A model generated the notes under the pieces. The model worked only from the letters and a program-made list of their open reading frames with translations, did no database searches and was not told where the DNA came from. 64,000 bases of DNA from VAZQ01 sp963841705. Its GTDB lineage: Bacteria > Pseudomonadota > Alphaproteobacteria > Rhizobiales > Xanthobacteraceae. Shown piece by piece: positions 53,294 to 62,075 of this stretch. Position 1 is the stretch's first letter. The number at the start of each line of letters is the position of its first letter. The stretch is taken from the NCBI GenBank assembly GCA_963841705.1, contig CAWJDY010000045.1:1-64000 (forward strand), written 5' to 3'. Position numbers and translations under genes: made by a program.

Positions 53294-53695
53294 TCATTTC
53301 GACGGGAGTGGCACCTCGGCAGGCGGCGGCGGTGGCCCATAGGCCGGAGGCGGAGGCGCTGCGACGTATCCCGGACAGACCTGCACCGGCCGCCCCGCAT
53401 AGCCGACGACGTGGCCCCAGGCGTCGAAGACCGGCTGGGATGCCCAGTAGCAGCCCGGGCCGTAAACCGGCTGCGCGTAGCCGGGATACACCACATAACC
53501 CGGCGGCCGCGAGGCGATGATGGCCCCGGCAATCACCGCGCCGCCGATGACACCGGCGGCAACACCCGGGCCCCATCCGCCGCCCCTCCAGCCCCATCCG
53601 CGGCCACGCCAGTAGGCCGATGCATCCGTCGCAGCCATGGCCAAGGTCGCCACGATGGTCGCGACGGCAAGAAAACCGGCGAGCGTTTTTTTCAT
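53294..53695 (-). CDS. Secreted Gly/Pro/Trp-rich small protein
   Basis: 133 residues from ATG 53695: signal peptide (MKKTLAGFLAVATIVATLAM ... ASA), a Trp/Gly/Arg segment (YWRGRGWGWRGGGWGPG), one hydrophobic Gly-rich helix (VAAGVIGGAVIAGAIIAS) and a Tyr/Pro-rich tail (PAYGPPPPPAEVPLPSK) with two cysteines. It resembles the many small rhizobial envelope proteins with a glycine-zipper-like helix. Function unknown. The upstream 30 codons of the open frame are not needed. Confidence 0.65.
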   Translation of the reverse strand: MKKTLAGFLAVATIVATLAMAATDASAYWRGRGWGWRGGGWGPGVAAGVIGGAVIAGAIIASRPPGYVVYPGYAQPVYGPGCYWASQPVFDAWGHVVGYAGRPVQVCPGYVAAPPPPAYGPPPPPAEVPLPSK

Positions 53696-53811
53696 GAGCA
53701 CTCCGTGGAAGACACGCGCCGGGTGGAAATGTGTCTGATAGAACCGCCCGGCACTCGTCCTTGCTGCGGATGATACGCGCGCCAATTTGTCGGAATTTGG
53801 TCCCCGACGAT

Positions 53812-53841
53812 GTAGCGGCGGGTTTCAAGGCCCGCCCCTAC
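53812..53841. repeat. 29-base palindrome, copy
   Basis: gtagcggcgggtttcaaggc followed by ccgcccctac; one arm slightly altered. A further copy lies at 54011. Confidence 0.7.
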
Positions 53842-54010
53842 CAAACCATGGTTGATTGCGCATATGTATGAATGGAAATTCAGTTGCGGGCGATCGCTGC
53901 GGTGACGCAGGAGGCTTTCCACTCTCCGCAAGGCGGCGATGCAACGGACGCCGACAAGCCGAAAGAGCGGGAGTAACGCCCCGCATCGCCCGTTCCATTT
54001 CGCGTCGGTC

Positions 54011-54040
54011 TAGGGGGGCGGGTGTCAAACCCGCCCCAAC
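54011..54040. repeat. 29-base palindrome, copy
   Basis: taggggggcgggtgtcaaac followed by ccgccccaac. Eighth recognisable copy in the window. 53842-54010 between the two copies has no gene. Confidence 0.7.
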
Positions 54041-54112
54041 ACGCTTTCACGGGCCCAGTTTATTCGCGAAGTGTCCCACCGAAGCAGGACGAGTGTCGTC
54101 GCCTATTGAGGG

Positions 54113-54391
54113 TCAGTCGCCGTCCCACTTTGCGCCCATGCACTTGCGCTTGAATGACTGATACTCGTCGGGAGGAATTTTCAATTCCTGGTAGCGAACG
54201 TCACATCTAACCCTGTCACCAAGCACCTCGACATTCATCTCTGCTGGTGCAGCAACCGCAGCTTTCGGGCTTATCGCTTGTTGTAGGTGGGGACCACCTT
54301 GCTCAATCGCGACCGCAAAATAGTGGTCAATTCCTGCTCCCACAGCCGCAGAAACGATGCACAAAGCGCAGACTGCAATTGCCTTCGCCAT
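54113..54391 (-). CDS. Small periplasmic protein of unknown function
   Basis: 92 residues from ATG 54391: signal or anchor (MAKAIAVCALCIVSAAVGAG), then EMNVEVLGDRVRCDVRYQEL and PPDEYQSFKRKCMGAKWDG. The open frame continues upstream to 54655, but the signal-like segment fixes the start. Two cysteines in the mature part. Not recognised. Confidence 0.55.
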   Translation of the reverse strand: MAKAIAVCALCIVSAAVGAGIDHYFAVAIEQGGPHLQQAISPKAAVAAPAEMNVEVLGDRVRCDVRYQELKIPPDEYQSFKRKCMGAKWDGD

Positions 54392-54718
54392 AGCAAACCC
54401 CCGTCTCGACCGAGATTTAGAAACTGAAGCATAAAAAAGAGGTAAAAATGGGGGCAAGTTCGAACAAGGCTGTACCCGGTTTCGAAGACACCGAGCTAGG
54501 CGCTTTGGGGCGACGCTGTAAGACCTGGGTCCAATTGGAACCCAGTAACTCGCGAGGGCGTTCTCCTTGTTGCGCCATCTTAGCCCGGGAGATGCAGTCA
54601 GAGTCAGCAAGGCTACCCATGCGACGCGCGTCTCGCCAAAACCGTAATGCACCATTTTCGGTATTCTCGCCGGGTTCGCTGGGATCGGGGGAAACAGAGA
54701 CAGAGGAGGTCCTTCAGC

Positions 54719-55132
54719 ATGTGCGACTATAGCCTACACGCCGTAAGATCACGTCCAGCCAGAGTTGGGGAGAAACTGAAAACCCATCACTTCAATACGG
54801 GCACTATCGGGTTTGCTGCGCCGGAGAATGCCAATACGGCGGTTTGCGTTCTTCCGGGAACAGAGCTTGCCTTTGCCACTCCCGTAAGGTGCAATCGACT
54901 TGGACTACTTGGGTGGAAGCCGAAGGTGCTCAATCACACGACGGCTATCTTTCGGCAAATCAACAAGCAGAACCCATACGCTCATCATGATGCGTTGGAA
55001 TTTCCCGATGGGCAGACGGTGCTGCTGACTGGGTTAGTTGAAGGTCAGGAAGCAACGGTGCTCCAGCTTCCGGCGCAACCTGTAACAGCAGCGGATAAAA
55101 AAGCCCAAGAACGGGTTCCGCACATCGGTTGA
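54719..55132 (+). CDS. Conserved hypothetical protein (MCDYSLH family)
   Basis: 137 residues from ATG 54719, with GAGGAGGTCC as ribosome binding site. It starts MCDYSLHAVRSRPARVGEKL and contains NTAVCVLPGTELAF, YAHHDALEFPDGQTVLLTGL and EGQEATVLQLPA. Proteins with this start and layout are known to me from many Bradyrhizobium-like genomes with no assigned function. The conserved Cys2 and HHDALEFP suggest a metal or cofactor site, but that is inference. Cytoplasmic. Confidence 0.7.
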   Translation: MCDYSLHAVRSRPARVGEKLKTHHFNTGTIGFAAPENANTAVCVLPGTELAFATPVRCNRLGLLGWKPKVLNHTTAIFRQINKQNPYAHHDALEFPDGQTVLLTGLVEGQEATVLQLPAQPVTAADKKAQERVPHIG

Positions 55133-55155
55133 TTTGCAGACCGTACAGGGTTTCT

Positions 55156-55344
55156 TCAGGCCACCTTCGTGCCGGAGGCGACCTCTGTTTTCGGCTGGAC
55201 TATTGTTCGTTCGGGCGCTGAAGGGGCAGCCTCGACGGAGCGGTGTTTAACCCAACTTTGCTGAATGACGACAGCCGCAATAAGCGTGATGATTACGGCG
55301 CAGATTAGAATTGACCACAGCATTTTCCATTGTTGTTCGGTCAT
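55156..55344 (-). CDS. Small single-helix membrane protein
   Basis: 62 residues from ATG 55344: MTEQQWKMLWSILICAVIIT and LIAAVVIQQSWVKHRS form one helix with a polar tail (ERTIVQPKTEVASGTKVA). The frame is open 12 codons further upstream. Convergent with the MCDYSLH gene. Function unknown. Confidence 0.55.
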   Translation of the reverse strand: MTEQQWKMLWSILICAVIITLIAAVVIQQSWVKHRSVEAAPSAPERTIVQPKTEVASGTKVA

Positions 55345-55556
55345 GGCTTGCTTGACACCCGTGATTCGCTTTCTCGACAAGCCGAATAAGTCGAAAGCGG
55401 CTTTAGCAGAGGAGCGTTGTCTTCAACAGTGCTTGGCAGACCATCAGGCTGGCACTACGATACGCAACTCCCTGCGGTTTCCGCCAACCGAGAACGAGCG
55501 AGGGAACCAAAGTAATAGGGGAATGCTGTCCAAAGACCGTCCCGGAGTGATTAGCC

Positions 55557-55787
55557 ATGGAACTGGTGCTCATCCTCGGGATAGTTTTAACGGCCATAGG
55601 CATTCTGGTCGGCCTCTACTTGCCCGTTCTTGCCTCCCATTTTGCAACGCCCGAAAAAATTCGTGTGTTCGCGATAGTAGGTGCAGCTTTAGTCCTGATC
55701 GGAACGGCTTGCGAAGTCTTTGCGCTTTGGCCAGTAGAGGTCGAAATAGAACAGCAGCCGGGAAGTGAGCCAACGCCTTCAGGTTGA
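55557..55787 (+). CDS. Small two-helix membrane protein
   Basis: 76 residues from ATG 55557: helices LVLILGIVLTAIGILVGLYL and VFAIVGAALVLIGTACEVFA, then an acidic tail (WPVEVEIEQQPGSEPTPSG). Weak ribosome binding site (cggagtg). Its composition is typical of real small membrane proteins. Not recognised. Confidence 0.55.
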   Translation: MELVLILGIVLTAIGILVGLYLPVLASHFATPEKIRVFAIVGAALVLIGTACEVFALWPVEVEIEQQPGSEPTPSG

Positions 55788-56003
55788 GAGCTAAACGACG
55801 CCGGTCGGGTTATACGCTTACCTCAGTGGGATAATTAATTTCTCTCACGGTTGGAAGAAAACAGTTTTTAATTTGATGTGTCTGACTCAGCAAGCAAGCA
55901 CCACTCGCAATGGAAGCAACCCTCGCAACTTTTGATCGATTGGCCGACGGATGCACCGTTGGATGCGACGCACGAAATCCCGAGCCACTACCGCCGGGTA
56001 TGG

Positions 56004-56240
56004 CTATTCCTCATTACGCAGCAATTTTCTTTGCGGGTTCCAAATCTGCAAGCCGTGGCGGTCGATTACGTAATGATCTGGACCCAACGCTTCGGCGGCT
56101 TCGAGCGCCAATTCGAGCGATTGAAAGGTCTGCATGGTATGGCCGCGGTGAGTCGTGACGCGAAACGGAGCGTGTAGGCCATGACCCTCTCTGGCTTTTC
56201 CGAGAAATTTGCGTAAGCGGGCTGTTACTTGATCTAGCAT
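56004..56240 (-). CDS. Small hypothetical protein
   Basis: 78 residues from ATG 56240, with GAGGAAAGC upstream. The second half, MQTFQSLELALEAAEALGPD, HYVIDRHGLQIWN, looks like a compact alpha/beta unit. No membrane helix or signal peptide. An overlapping open frame on the other strand is less protein-like. Not recognised. Confidence 0.45.
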   Translation of the reverse strand: MLDQVTARLRKFLGKAREGHGLHAPFRVTTHRGHTMQTFQSLELALEAAEALGPDHYVIDRHGLQIWNPQRKLLRNEE

Positions 56241-56266
56241 CCAGCTTTCCTCATCCCCGAGCGTTT

Positions 56267-56452
56267 TTAATTGCGCCAGCAGCGTATTCGCTCGTGTGCA
56301 GCTGAGTTGGTGGCGATCCGTTGGCCCTCAGATGAAGGCGTGGCCGAGCCCGAGAACCCGATGGACGGCAACTTCGCTGTCTGTTGCGAGCGCACGGCGA
56401 GTGGCCAGCCAGCCGCGCCTCCGAGCAGGGTGATGAATTCGCGCCGTCTCAT
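56267..56452 (-). pseudogene. ABC_sub_bind N-terminal fragment
   Basis: From ATG 56452: MRRREFITLLGGAAGWPLAV, RSQQTAKLPSIGFSGSATPS, after which similarity to the family is lost and a stop follows. The ATG overlaps the TGA of the mini gene before it (56449-56655), the same head-to-tail overlap as between the intact genes at 20851. Confidence 0.75.
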
Positions 56453-56655
56453 TCGATCACTTCGTCGGCACGGGCAAGCAGGGTCGCGGGAATATCGATG
56501 CTTAGCGACTTCGCGGTTTTGAGATTGATCAGAAGGTGAAATTTTCTCGGCAGCATCACCCGGTCTGGCTGCTGCGCGCTTGCCCCGAGCGGCCAAGCAG
56601 CCGCGCCGCCTATGAGCGTGATGAACTCGCGCCGTTCTAACTGACCAAATTTCAT
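56449..56655 (-). pseudogene. ABC_sub_bind gene with large internal deletion (second mini gene)
   Basis: 68 codons from ATG 56655: signal peptide region (LERREFITLIGGAAAWPLGA, SAQQPDRV), then directly the C-terminal end of the family (FHLLINLKTAKSLSIDIPAT, ADEVIE). Only about 20% of a normal 326-residue protein. The frame is open across the join. Same kind of product as 18362-18727 but with a different junction. Confidence 0.75.
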
Positions 56656-56760
56656 GTCGTTGCCCCTAACCAGGAAGTTCCCCAGCATAACGGATTTGGC
56701 GAGGGCAGTCAGGCGTTCGCTGCGCTGCGGGATTGCTACCCGCCTCATGTCGGCTCGGGG

Positions 56761-56940
56761 TCAAAACCTGAACGCCTCTTTACCACTCGCATGTCCGGTT
56801 CCGCCAAGTGCGGACATGGTGGGCAAGAGCTCATCCCCCGAAAATATTGGCTTCAATTGGCGAACCACGAGCGCATTCTCGATGAGCCGCAATTTCTTTT
56901 TGGTTATTTCTTTTTTGGGGGTCTGGTTGCCGTTGCTCAT
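56761..56940 (-). CDS. Possible small basic protein
   Basis: About 59 residues from ATG 56940 (MSNGNQTPKKEITKKKLRLI). The Lys-rich N-terminus is protein-like, but the last 20 codons come from repeat sequence (LPTMSALGGTGHASGK), so the original end was probably lost. Low confidence. Confidence 0.25.
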   Translation of the reverse strand: MSNGNQTPKKEITKKKLRLIENALVVRQLKPIFSGDELLPTMSALGGTGHASGKEAFRF

Positions 56941-57059
56941 GCAAAGCACTCTTTTGCTTTTTGGCAATGCCTTGATGCTGTTCGAAACCCCAGGGTAAAC
57001 AGGAGTAATGTGGGCATTTTTCCCCTCCTACTTCAGCGTGACACTAACAGACGTGAAGT

Positions 57060-57215
57060 TGGATCAGGCGGTGAGGGATGCGCTGAGCGTCCTCCCGAGG
57101 TGGTGGTATCGAGGCCCTGTTGGTGGAGGAACAGGTCGATCTTGCACTCCCGTAGGTGCTCCAGAAAGGCCACGAGGTGCTGTAGGGAACGCCCAAGTCT
57201 ATCCACGCTTTTTCG
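57060..57215 (-). pseudogene. Serine resolvase fragment
   Basis: Minus strand: SVDRLGRSLQHLVAFLEHLR and KIDLFLHQQGLDTTTSGGRS, the middle of a resolvase/invertase catalytic domain (DRLGRS motif). The catalytic Ser region and the DNA-binding part are missing. Unrelated in detail to the recombinase at 1471. Confidence 0.75.
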
Positions 57216-57309
57216 CAAGGAGGCAGAAAGAATTGCGACAGATTGTTGACGGACGTTAGAGCCTTAGGGGCGTGACTCATCCCAACCCTCAACGCACTCG
57301 TTGCAGATG

Positions 57310-57570
57310 AACACTTTAGGACCGGCAATGAGCTTGCGGACCTCGTGTTGGCTCTCCGAGGAATGGGATGACGCGCTCATGCCGCACTCGATCTTCTTCA
57401 CCAGGCGTGGCCATGCCATTCACGGCACTTACGAAACCAAGCGGCTCGGCACGCCCGCCCCGCACGGCTGCGTGCGCCTGCACGATGCCAATGCCGCCAA
57501 GCTGTTTGCGCTGGTGGAAAAGGTCGGCCTCGTCAACACGACCGTCGTCGTGAGCAGCGGCGAGGATTGA
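57310..57570 (+). pseudogene. L,D-transpeptidase C-terminal fragment
   Basis: From about 57361: EWDDALMPHSIFFTRRGHAI, HGTYETKRLGTPAPHGCVRL, HDANAAKLFALVEK. It retains the YkuD catalytic motif (HGT...HGCVRL), but the signal peptide and first half of the domain are replaced by unrelated sequence. It lacks an export signal, so it is presumably non-functional. It precedes an intact but different L,D-transpeptidase gene at 57724. Confidence 0.75.
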
Positions 57571-57723
57571 CGGCAAGGACCCTCGAAGCGAAGGCGCCGC
57601 GCGCGCTTCGCCTTCGTGCGCCCAGCGCCTGGACGTTGCCGCCTCCGCAGTTGCCAGCAATCGCGTGCAGCTGCCCACAACCTGCCATTTTGATGCTGCA
57701 CTCGACCGGCTGAATCCTGGCGC

Positions 57724-58392
57724 ATGCGCCCGCTCCCCTTGAATTCACGGCATTCACCGGTGTGGATTTCCCCGATGGCCACGCGTTGCCTCTTCTTCCG
57801 GCTCCGGATTGCCTCGTTTGCGTCCCTGCTGGCGTTCCTTGCCATGCCGGTGTCGCACGCGCTGGCGCAGCGCGAGCAGATGTCGCTTCCCGACCAGCCG
57901 GGCTACGTTCCCAGCCCCGCCGACGAAGAGCTGCCGCCGCAGTTTCAGCGCCAGGTCGTCTTCTACCGCTCGAGCGAGGCACCGGGCACCATCATCATTC
58001 ATACCTCCGAGCGATTTCTCTATGTCGTGCAGCCCAACGGTCGCGCGCTCCGCTACGGCATCGGGGTCGGCCGGGATGGGTTTCAGTGGCAGGGCCTGTT
58101 GCGCATTACGCGCAAGCAGGAATGGCCCGATTGGACGCCGCCTCCGGAAATGATCCAGCGCCAGCCCTATCTGCCGCGCTTCATGGCCGGCGGGCCCGGC
58201 AATCCCATGGGCGCGCGTGCGCTCTATCTCGGCACCACGGTCTATCGCATTCACGGCACCAACCAGCCGCAAACGATCGGCAGCGCGGTTTCGTCGGGAT
58301 GCTTTCGCCTGGTCAACGGCGATGTGATTGATCTCTTTGATCGCATCCCTGTCGGAACCAAGGTCATTGTCCGGCAAAAGCCGGAGCTGTGA
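57724..58392 (+). CDS. L,D-transpeptidase (YkuD family)
   Basis: 222 residues from ATG 57724; an internal ATG at 57775 (MATRCLFFRLRIASFASLLA) also gives a complete signal peptide ending SHALAQ and is a likely alternative. Catalytic domain about 75-220: TIIIHTSERFLYVVQPNGRA, YGIGVGRDGFQWQG, and the active site YRIHGTNQ ... GSAVSSGCFRLVN with nucleophile Cys. The enzyme makes 3-3 cross-links in peptidoglycan or anchors proteins to it, in the periplasm. SSGCFRL is a variant of the usual SHGC(I/V)R, with Ser for His. Confidence 0.88.
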   Translation: MRPLPLNSRHSPVWISPMATRCLFFRLRIASFASLLAFLAMPVSHALAQREQMSLPDQPGYVPSPADEELPPQFQRQVVFYRSSEAPGTIIIHTSERFLYVVQPNGRALRYGIGVGRDGFQWQGLLRITRKQEWPDWTPPPEMIQRQPYLPRFMAGGPGNPMGARALYLGTTVYRIHGTNQPQTIGSAVSSGCFRLVNGDVIDLFDRIPVGTKVIVRQKPEL

Positions 58393-58412
58393 TCCCACTC
58401 GGGGGGTAAAAC

Positions 58413-59465
58413 ATGACGAGATTCTTCGGGTGGGATTTCCGAACCGGCCTTCTGCTGGGCGGCGCGATCGCGATCGCCGTCGCGGCCGCAGCCATCACCT
58501 ACGAGCGCTATGACACCAAAACCCTGAAGCGAACGCGGAACAGGGATGCGGTGTTCTGCGGAGTCAATCCGGGTCTGCCTGGCTTCGCGGTCGCCGACGA
58601 GAAGGGAGACTGGTCGGGTTTCGACGTCGATTTCTGCCGCGCCATTGCGGCGGCGATCTTCGACGACCCGCGCAAGGTGAGGTTCATTCCGCTCGATGCA
58701 AGCGAGCGCTTCCCCGAGCTGCAGAAGCGCAAGGTCGACGTTCTGTCACGCAACTCGACCTGGAACATGGAGCGCGAAACCAATTACGGTCTGCATTTTG
58801 CGGCGGTGTCGTACTATGACGGCCAGGGCTTCATGGTGCCGAGAGCGCGCAACGCCGATTCCAGCCTCGAGCTCGACAACGCCAAGGTCTGTGTCCTCTC
58901 CGACACGACCACGCAGCTGCACCTCGCGAGCTACTTCGGCGCGAACCACGTGACATATCAGGAAAAGAAGTTCGCGAATCAGGATGCGATGCTGAAGGCG
59001 TACGATTCCGGCGAATGCGACGTGCTGACCGCCGATGTCTCCCGGCTTTACGCGATGCGTCTGAAGCTTAAGCACCCCGGCGAGCATGTAATCCTGCCGG
59101 ACGTCATCTCGAAGGAGCCGCTTGCGCCGGTGGTGCGGCACAAGGACGACGACTGGCTCCTGATCGTGAAATGGACCCTGTACGCGATGGTGAATGCGGA
59201 AGAGCTCGGCGTCACGTCGAAGAACATCGACGCGGCGCTCAGCTCGGAAAAGCCGGAGGTCAGGCGGCTCGTTGGCATCGAGGGCAGCTCCGGCGAGAAG
59301 CTCGGGCTTGCCCGGGACTGGGCTGCCCGCATCATTCGCCACGTGGGCAACTATGCCGAAGTGTATGACCGCAACGTCGGCGTCAACTCCGCGCTCGGCA
59401 TCCCGCGTGGTCTCAATCAGTTGTGGAATGCGGGCGGGATTCTCTACGCGCCTCCCATCCGATAG
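58413..59465 (+). CDS. Amino-acid ABC transporter substrate-binding protein (AapJ-like)
   Basis: 350 residues. N-terminal hydrophobic segment (TGLLLGGAIAIAVAAAAITY, about 11-30) as signal or anchor. The type 2 binding fold follows: VFCGVNPGLPGFAVADEKGD, WSGFDVDFCRAIAAAIF, VDVLSRNSTWNMERETNYGL, and a C-terminus GIPRGLNQLWNAGGILYAPP typical of the AapJ/BztA group for general L-amino acids. The permease and ATPase genes (aapQMP) are absent. The start is preceded by ggggggtaaaac. Confidence 0.87.
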   Translation: MTRFFGWDFRTGLLLGGAIAIAVAAAAITYERYDTKTLKRTRNRDAVFCGVNPGLPGFAVADEKGDWSGFDVDFCRAIAAAIFDDPRKVRFIPLDASERFPELQKRKVDVLSRNSTWNMERETNYGLHFAAVSYYDGQGFMVPRARNADSSLELDNAKVCVLSDTTTQLHLASYFGANHVTYQEKKFANQDAMLKAYDSGECDVLTADVSRLYAMRLKLKHPGEHVILPDVISKEPLAPVVRHKDDDWLLIVKWTLYAMVNAEELGVTSKNIDAALSSEKPEVRRLVGIEGSSGEKLGLARDWAARIIRHVGNYAEVYDRNVGVNSALGIPRGLNQLWNAGGILYAPPIR

Positions 59466-59545
59466 CGCCGTCATCCTGACGCGCGAGCGAGCGTCGGCGA
59501 GCGAGCCTCGAAGGATGGTCGCGCGGAAGGCGGCCGTTGCATAGA
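59466..59545. repeat. Dispersed repeat gtcatcctgacgcgcgagcg...cctcgaaggatggtc
   Basis: Member of the repeat group with cctcgaaggatgg found at 8840-9010. The remaining bases to 59687 show no gene. Confidence 0.55.
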
Positions 59546-59687
59546 CCGCCAGCCGGCGCGTCGGCGGGATCGTATCGCAATCGGTGCGGGGATCGCGTAA
59601 AGGGAAGGACCAGGCGTAAGCGCCGCAGCCCCACCGGTGCGGCCTGCCTGATCGCTTTCGACCCATCACGCGCGACGGAGACTGCCG

Positions 59688-60077
59688 ATGCGATCTCGAT
59701 TGGCCCTTATCCTTGCATTGCTTGCTGGCTTCGGCCTGGGCGCCGTGGCGGTGCAGAGCGTGCAGGCGCAGCGCTCGGGGCCGGGCGCTTACGCGATCAT
59801 CGACATCACCGAGGTGAACTCGCCGCAGAGTTTGAACGAAGCCCTCGCCAAGCTCGCGCCCTCGGTCGCCGCGTTCGGGGGCAAGTTCGTCACCCGCACC
59901 GAGAACATCCTCGGGCTCGACGGGGTGCCGCCGCTGCGGTTCTTCATCATTGCGTTCGACACCATGGAGAAGGCGCAGAACTGGAACAACTCGCCCGCCC
60001 AAACCGCGATCAATCAGGCCCGCATCCAGGCCACCAGCTCGCGCTCGTTCGTCGTCGGTGTCGAAGGCGCGCAGTAA
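59688..60077 (+). CDS. Secreted DUF1330-family protein
   Basis: 129 residues: signal peptide (MRSRLALILALLAGFGLGAV ... VQAQ) and one DUF1330 ferredoxin-like domain (AYAIIDITEVNSPQSLNEAL, GGKFVTRTENILGLDG, FFIIAFDTMEKAQNWNNSPA). The family has no established reaction; it belongs to the dimeric alpha-beta barrel superfamily. The exported form, with a signal peptide, is a recognised subgroup. Confidence 0.85.
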   Translation: MRSRLALILALLAGFGLGAVAVQSVQAQRSGPGAYAIIDITEVNSPQSLNEALAKLAPSVAAFGGKFVTRTENILGLDGVPPLRFFIIAFDTMEKAQNWNNSPAQTAINQARIQATSSRSFVVGVEGAQ

Positions 60078-60094
60078 CCCGTTTTATGTTTGGT

Positions 60095-60170
60095 AGGGGC
60101 GAGGCATCGCCGGGCGCCCCAAAAAATGCTTTGCGTTATTTGGGACCCCGGCTTCCCCTCGTGCTACCCG
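60095..60170. repeat. Inverted repeat with aaaaaatgctttgcgttatt core
   Basis: taggggcgaggcatcgccgg, gcgccccaaaaaatgctttg, gttatttgggaccccggctt, cccct. Related to 6253-6320. Located between convergent genes, where it may work as a terminator. Confidence 0.6.
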
Positions 60171-60219
60171 CACCGCTGCGCTGGAGCAGGACCCGAAGCG
60201 GCGACGCAATGCGTCCCCC

Positions 60220-61671
60220 CTACGGAAGGCTCTTCGTGGCGGGGGCGAGGATCGCCTGCATCGTTTGCTCGGTATTGGCGGGCCGCGGCGGTGGCATCTG
60301 TTGGATCGCATGCACCGAGCGGCCCCAGCCGCGGGTGTCGGCAACGAGCTTGCGCGCGCGCATGACAAAGCGGCCGCGCACCAGCGTGTGCACCGGCAGT
60401 CCCTTCACCCGCCGCCCGTTCCAGGGCGTGATCTTGGCGCGCGACTGCAGCAAGCCGTCCTCGATCGTCCATTCCCGCGCCAGATCGACGACGGCGATAT
60501 CGGCATCCGCGCCCGGCTGGATCACGCCCTTGCGCGGATAGAGTCCCCAGAGCTTCGCCGGGTTGGCAGCGCTCAAGCGCACGTAGTCACAAAGGCTCAT
60601 GCGGCCCGCCTGCACCGCCGCGAGCATCAGGGGCATCTGCGTCTCGACGCCGGGAAACCCGGCATCCACGCTCCAGATGTCGTTGCGGGTCTTCTCCTCC
60701 CGTGCATGCGGCGCGTGATCGGTGGCGATGAGGTCGATGGTGCCGTCGGCAAGCGCAGCCCAAAGCGGGGCTTGATTGCGGGCCTCGCGCACCGGGGGAT
60801 TGACGCGGATCACACCGCCCAGACGGGCATAGTCGTCGGCCGAGAGCATCAGATAATGCGGGCCGGTCTCGCCGGTGATGTCTACTCCGCGCGCTTTGGC
60901 CTCGCGCAAGGGGCGAAGCTCGTCCGCGGACGAGATGTGCAGGATATGAATGCGCGCCCCCGTCCACTCGGAGAGGATCGCAGCGCGGCTTACCGCCTCG
61001 ACCGCCACCACTGCGGGCCGCGATGCAAGATGAGCGAGCGCATCGGTGCGACCCGCTGCGCGCAGGCAGGTCTCGCGCCGCTCCATGATGGAATTGGTTT
61101 CCGCATGCAGCGAGATGCGCTTTCCCGTGGGTGCTACGGCCTCGAACGCTTCCAGCATGGCGCCGGTGGACGGGCTTGGAATCCTGCCGAATGTGTTGCC
61201 CATGTAGAGCTTGAAGCCGATGATGCCGCCTGCGACCAGGCCCGGCACATGCGTGATGGTGTCCTCGCCGAGGAGACCGTAGAGCCCGAAATCCACGTGC
61301 GCCTTCGCCGCCGCGATCGCGTGCTTGGCCGCGAGCGTCTCTGCCGTTGCCGTAGGCGGGATGGTGTTGGGCATGTCGAATACGGTAGTGACACCGCCGA
61401 ACGCCGCCGCCGCCGTGCCGCTTTCGAAATCCTCCTTGTGCGGATAGCCGGGATCGCGGAAATGCACGTGCACGTCGATGACCCCGGGCAAAAGATGCAG
61501 ACCGGTCGCTTCGAGGGTCTCGCGCGCGCTCGGCATCGCCTCGCGTGCCCCGACCGCGAGCACCTTCCCGTCCCTGATCGCCACGCTCGCGGCGAACTCC
61601 GCCTCCGGCGACACGACCGTCCCGCCGCTGATTACCAAATCGGCAATGGCACCTGAGCCGGCGCTCGTCAT
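60220..61671 (-). CDS. Dihydroorotase/allantoinase-like amidohydrolase
   Basis: 483 residues, class I cyclic amidohydrolase. Metal site: DVHVHFRDPG, bridging carboxylated Lys in GFKLYMGNTFG, His in SLHAETN and LHISSA, Asp in ATDHAPH. Length and motif spacing suit dihydroorotase (pyrC type) or allantoinase (allB). The C-terminus RVKGLPVHTLVRGRFVM is common in both. No other pyrimidine or purine degradation gene is nearby, so I leave the substrate open. Cytoplasmic. The last 40 residues (MPPPRPANTEQTMQAILAPA) are an unusual extension. Confidence 0.87.
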   Translation of the reverse strand: MTSAGSGAIADLVISGGTVVSPEAEFAASVAIRDGKVLAVGAREAMPSARETLEATGLHLLPGVIDVHVHFRDPGYPHKEDFESGTAAAAFGGVTTVFDMPNTIPPTATAETLAAKHAIAAAKAHVDFGLYGLLGEDTITHVPGLVAGGIIGFKLYMGNTFGRIPSPSTGAMLEAFEAVAPTGKRISLHAETNSIMERRETCLRAAGRTDALAHLASRPAVVAVEAVSRAAILSEWTGARIHILHISSADELRPLREAKARGVDITGETGPHYLMLSADDYARLGGVIRVNPPVREARNQAPLWAALADGTIDLIATDHAPHAREEKTRNDIWSVDAGFPGVETQMPLMLAAVQAGRMSLCDYVRLSAANPAKLWGLYPRKGVIQPGADADIAVVDLAREWTIEDGLLQSRAKITPWNGRRVKGLPVHTLVRGRFVMRARKLVADTRGWGRSVHAIQQMPPPRPANTEQTMQAILAPATKSLP

Positions 61672-61864
61672 GGTCCGTCCGTTTGTATAAGGCGGGGTTA
61701 GTGAGGATGATCTTGACGAGATCGGCCGCTTAACCCGCTGTTCGGCGGATTACGCTCTCTCCAATCCGCCCCATGCTCGACCGGAAGAGATTTGCCAAAC
61801 CTTGCCGTTCACGGCAACGGCTTGTGCGCCGTCTCCGGCAGATTCCAGATCACGCCAAATAGTA
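61672..61864. other. Intergenic, decayed integrase sequence
   Basis: No gene. The complement continues the integrase relic in shifted frames (WQISSGRAWGGLERA-type text) without a usable reading frame. Confidence 0.35.
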
Positions 61865-62075
61865 TCAGCCAACAGGATCGAGGCCATCATCGACCCCATG
61901 CTTGCTTCGCATCGCGTGTTCGCGTGCGGTGACCATCGACCAATCCGGGAAATCGCCGATGAACAGACGCCGGCGCCGGCCTTCGAAGGCATAATCGAGC
62001 GTGAAAGTCTTGCGGCCGGTTCCGCGGACCTGGACGCCGAAACCGATCACCTCGTCGTCCATGAAGATCGGAGCG
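61865..62075 (-). pseudogene. Phage-type integrase N-terminal (arm-binding) fragment
   Basis: Minus strand: FMDDEVIGFGVQVRGTGRKT, FTLDYAFEGRRRRLFIGDFP, DWSMVTAREHAMRSKHGVDD, GLDPVG: the DUF4102-type arm-binding domain of island integrases. The start and the whole catalytic tyrosine-recombinase part are missing. It abuts the 3' end of the DHA2 transporter gene, whose last codons may have been altered by it. Confidence 0.75.

Larger units (their letters stand above)
56656..57300. other. Relic-rich stretch
   Basis: Holds a possible small ORF (56761-56940), a resolvase fragment (57060-57215) and otherwise decayed sequence. 56745-56830 (atgtcggctcggggtcaaaa ... catgtccggttccgccaagt ... gcggacatgg) contains inverted atgtccg/cggacat blocks that look like another dispersed repeat. 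Confidence 0.45.
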
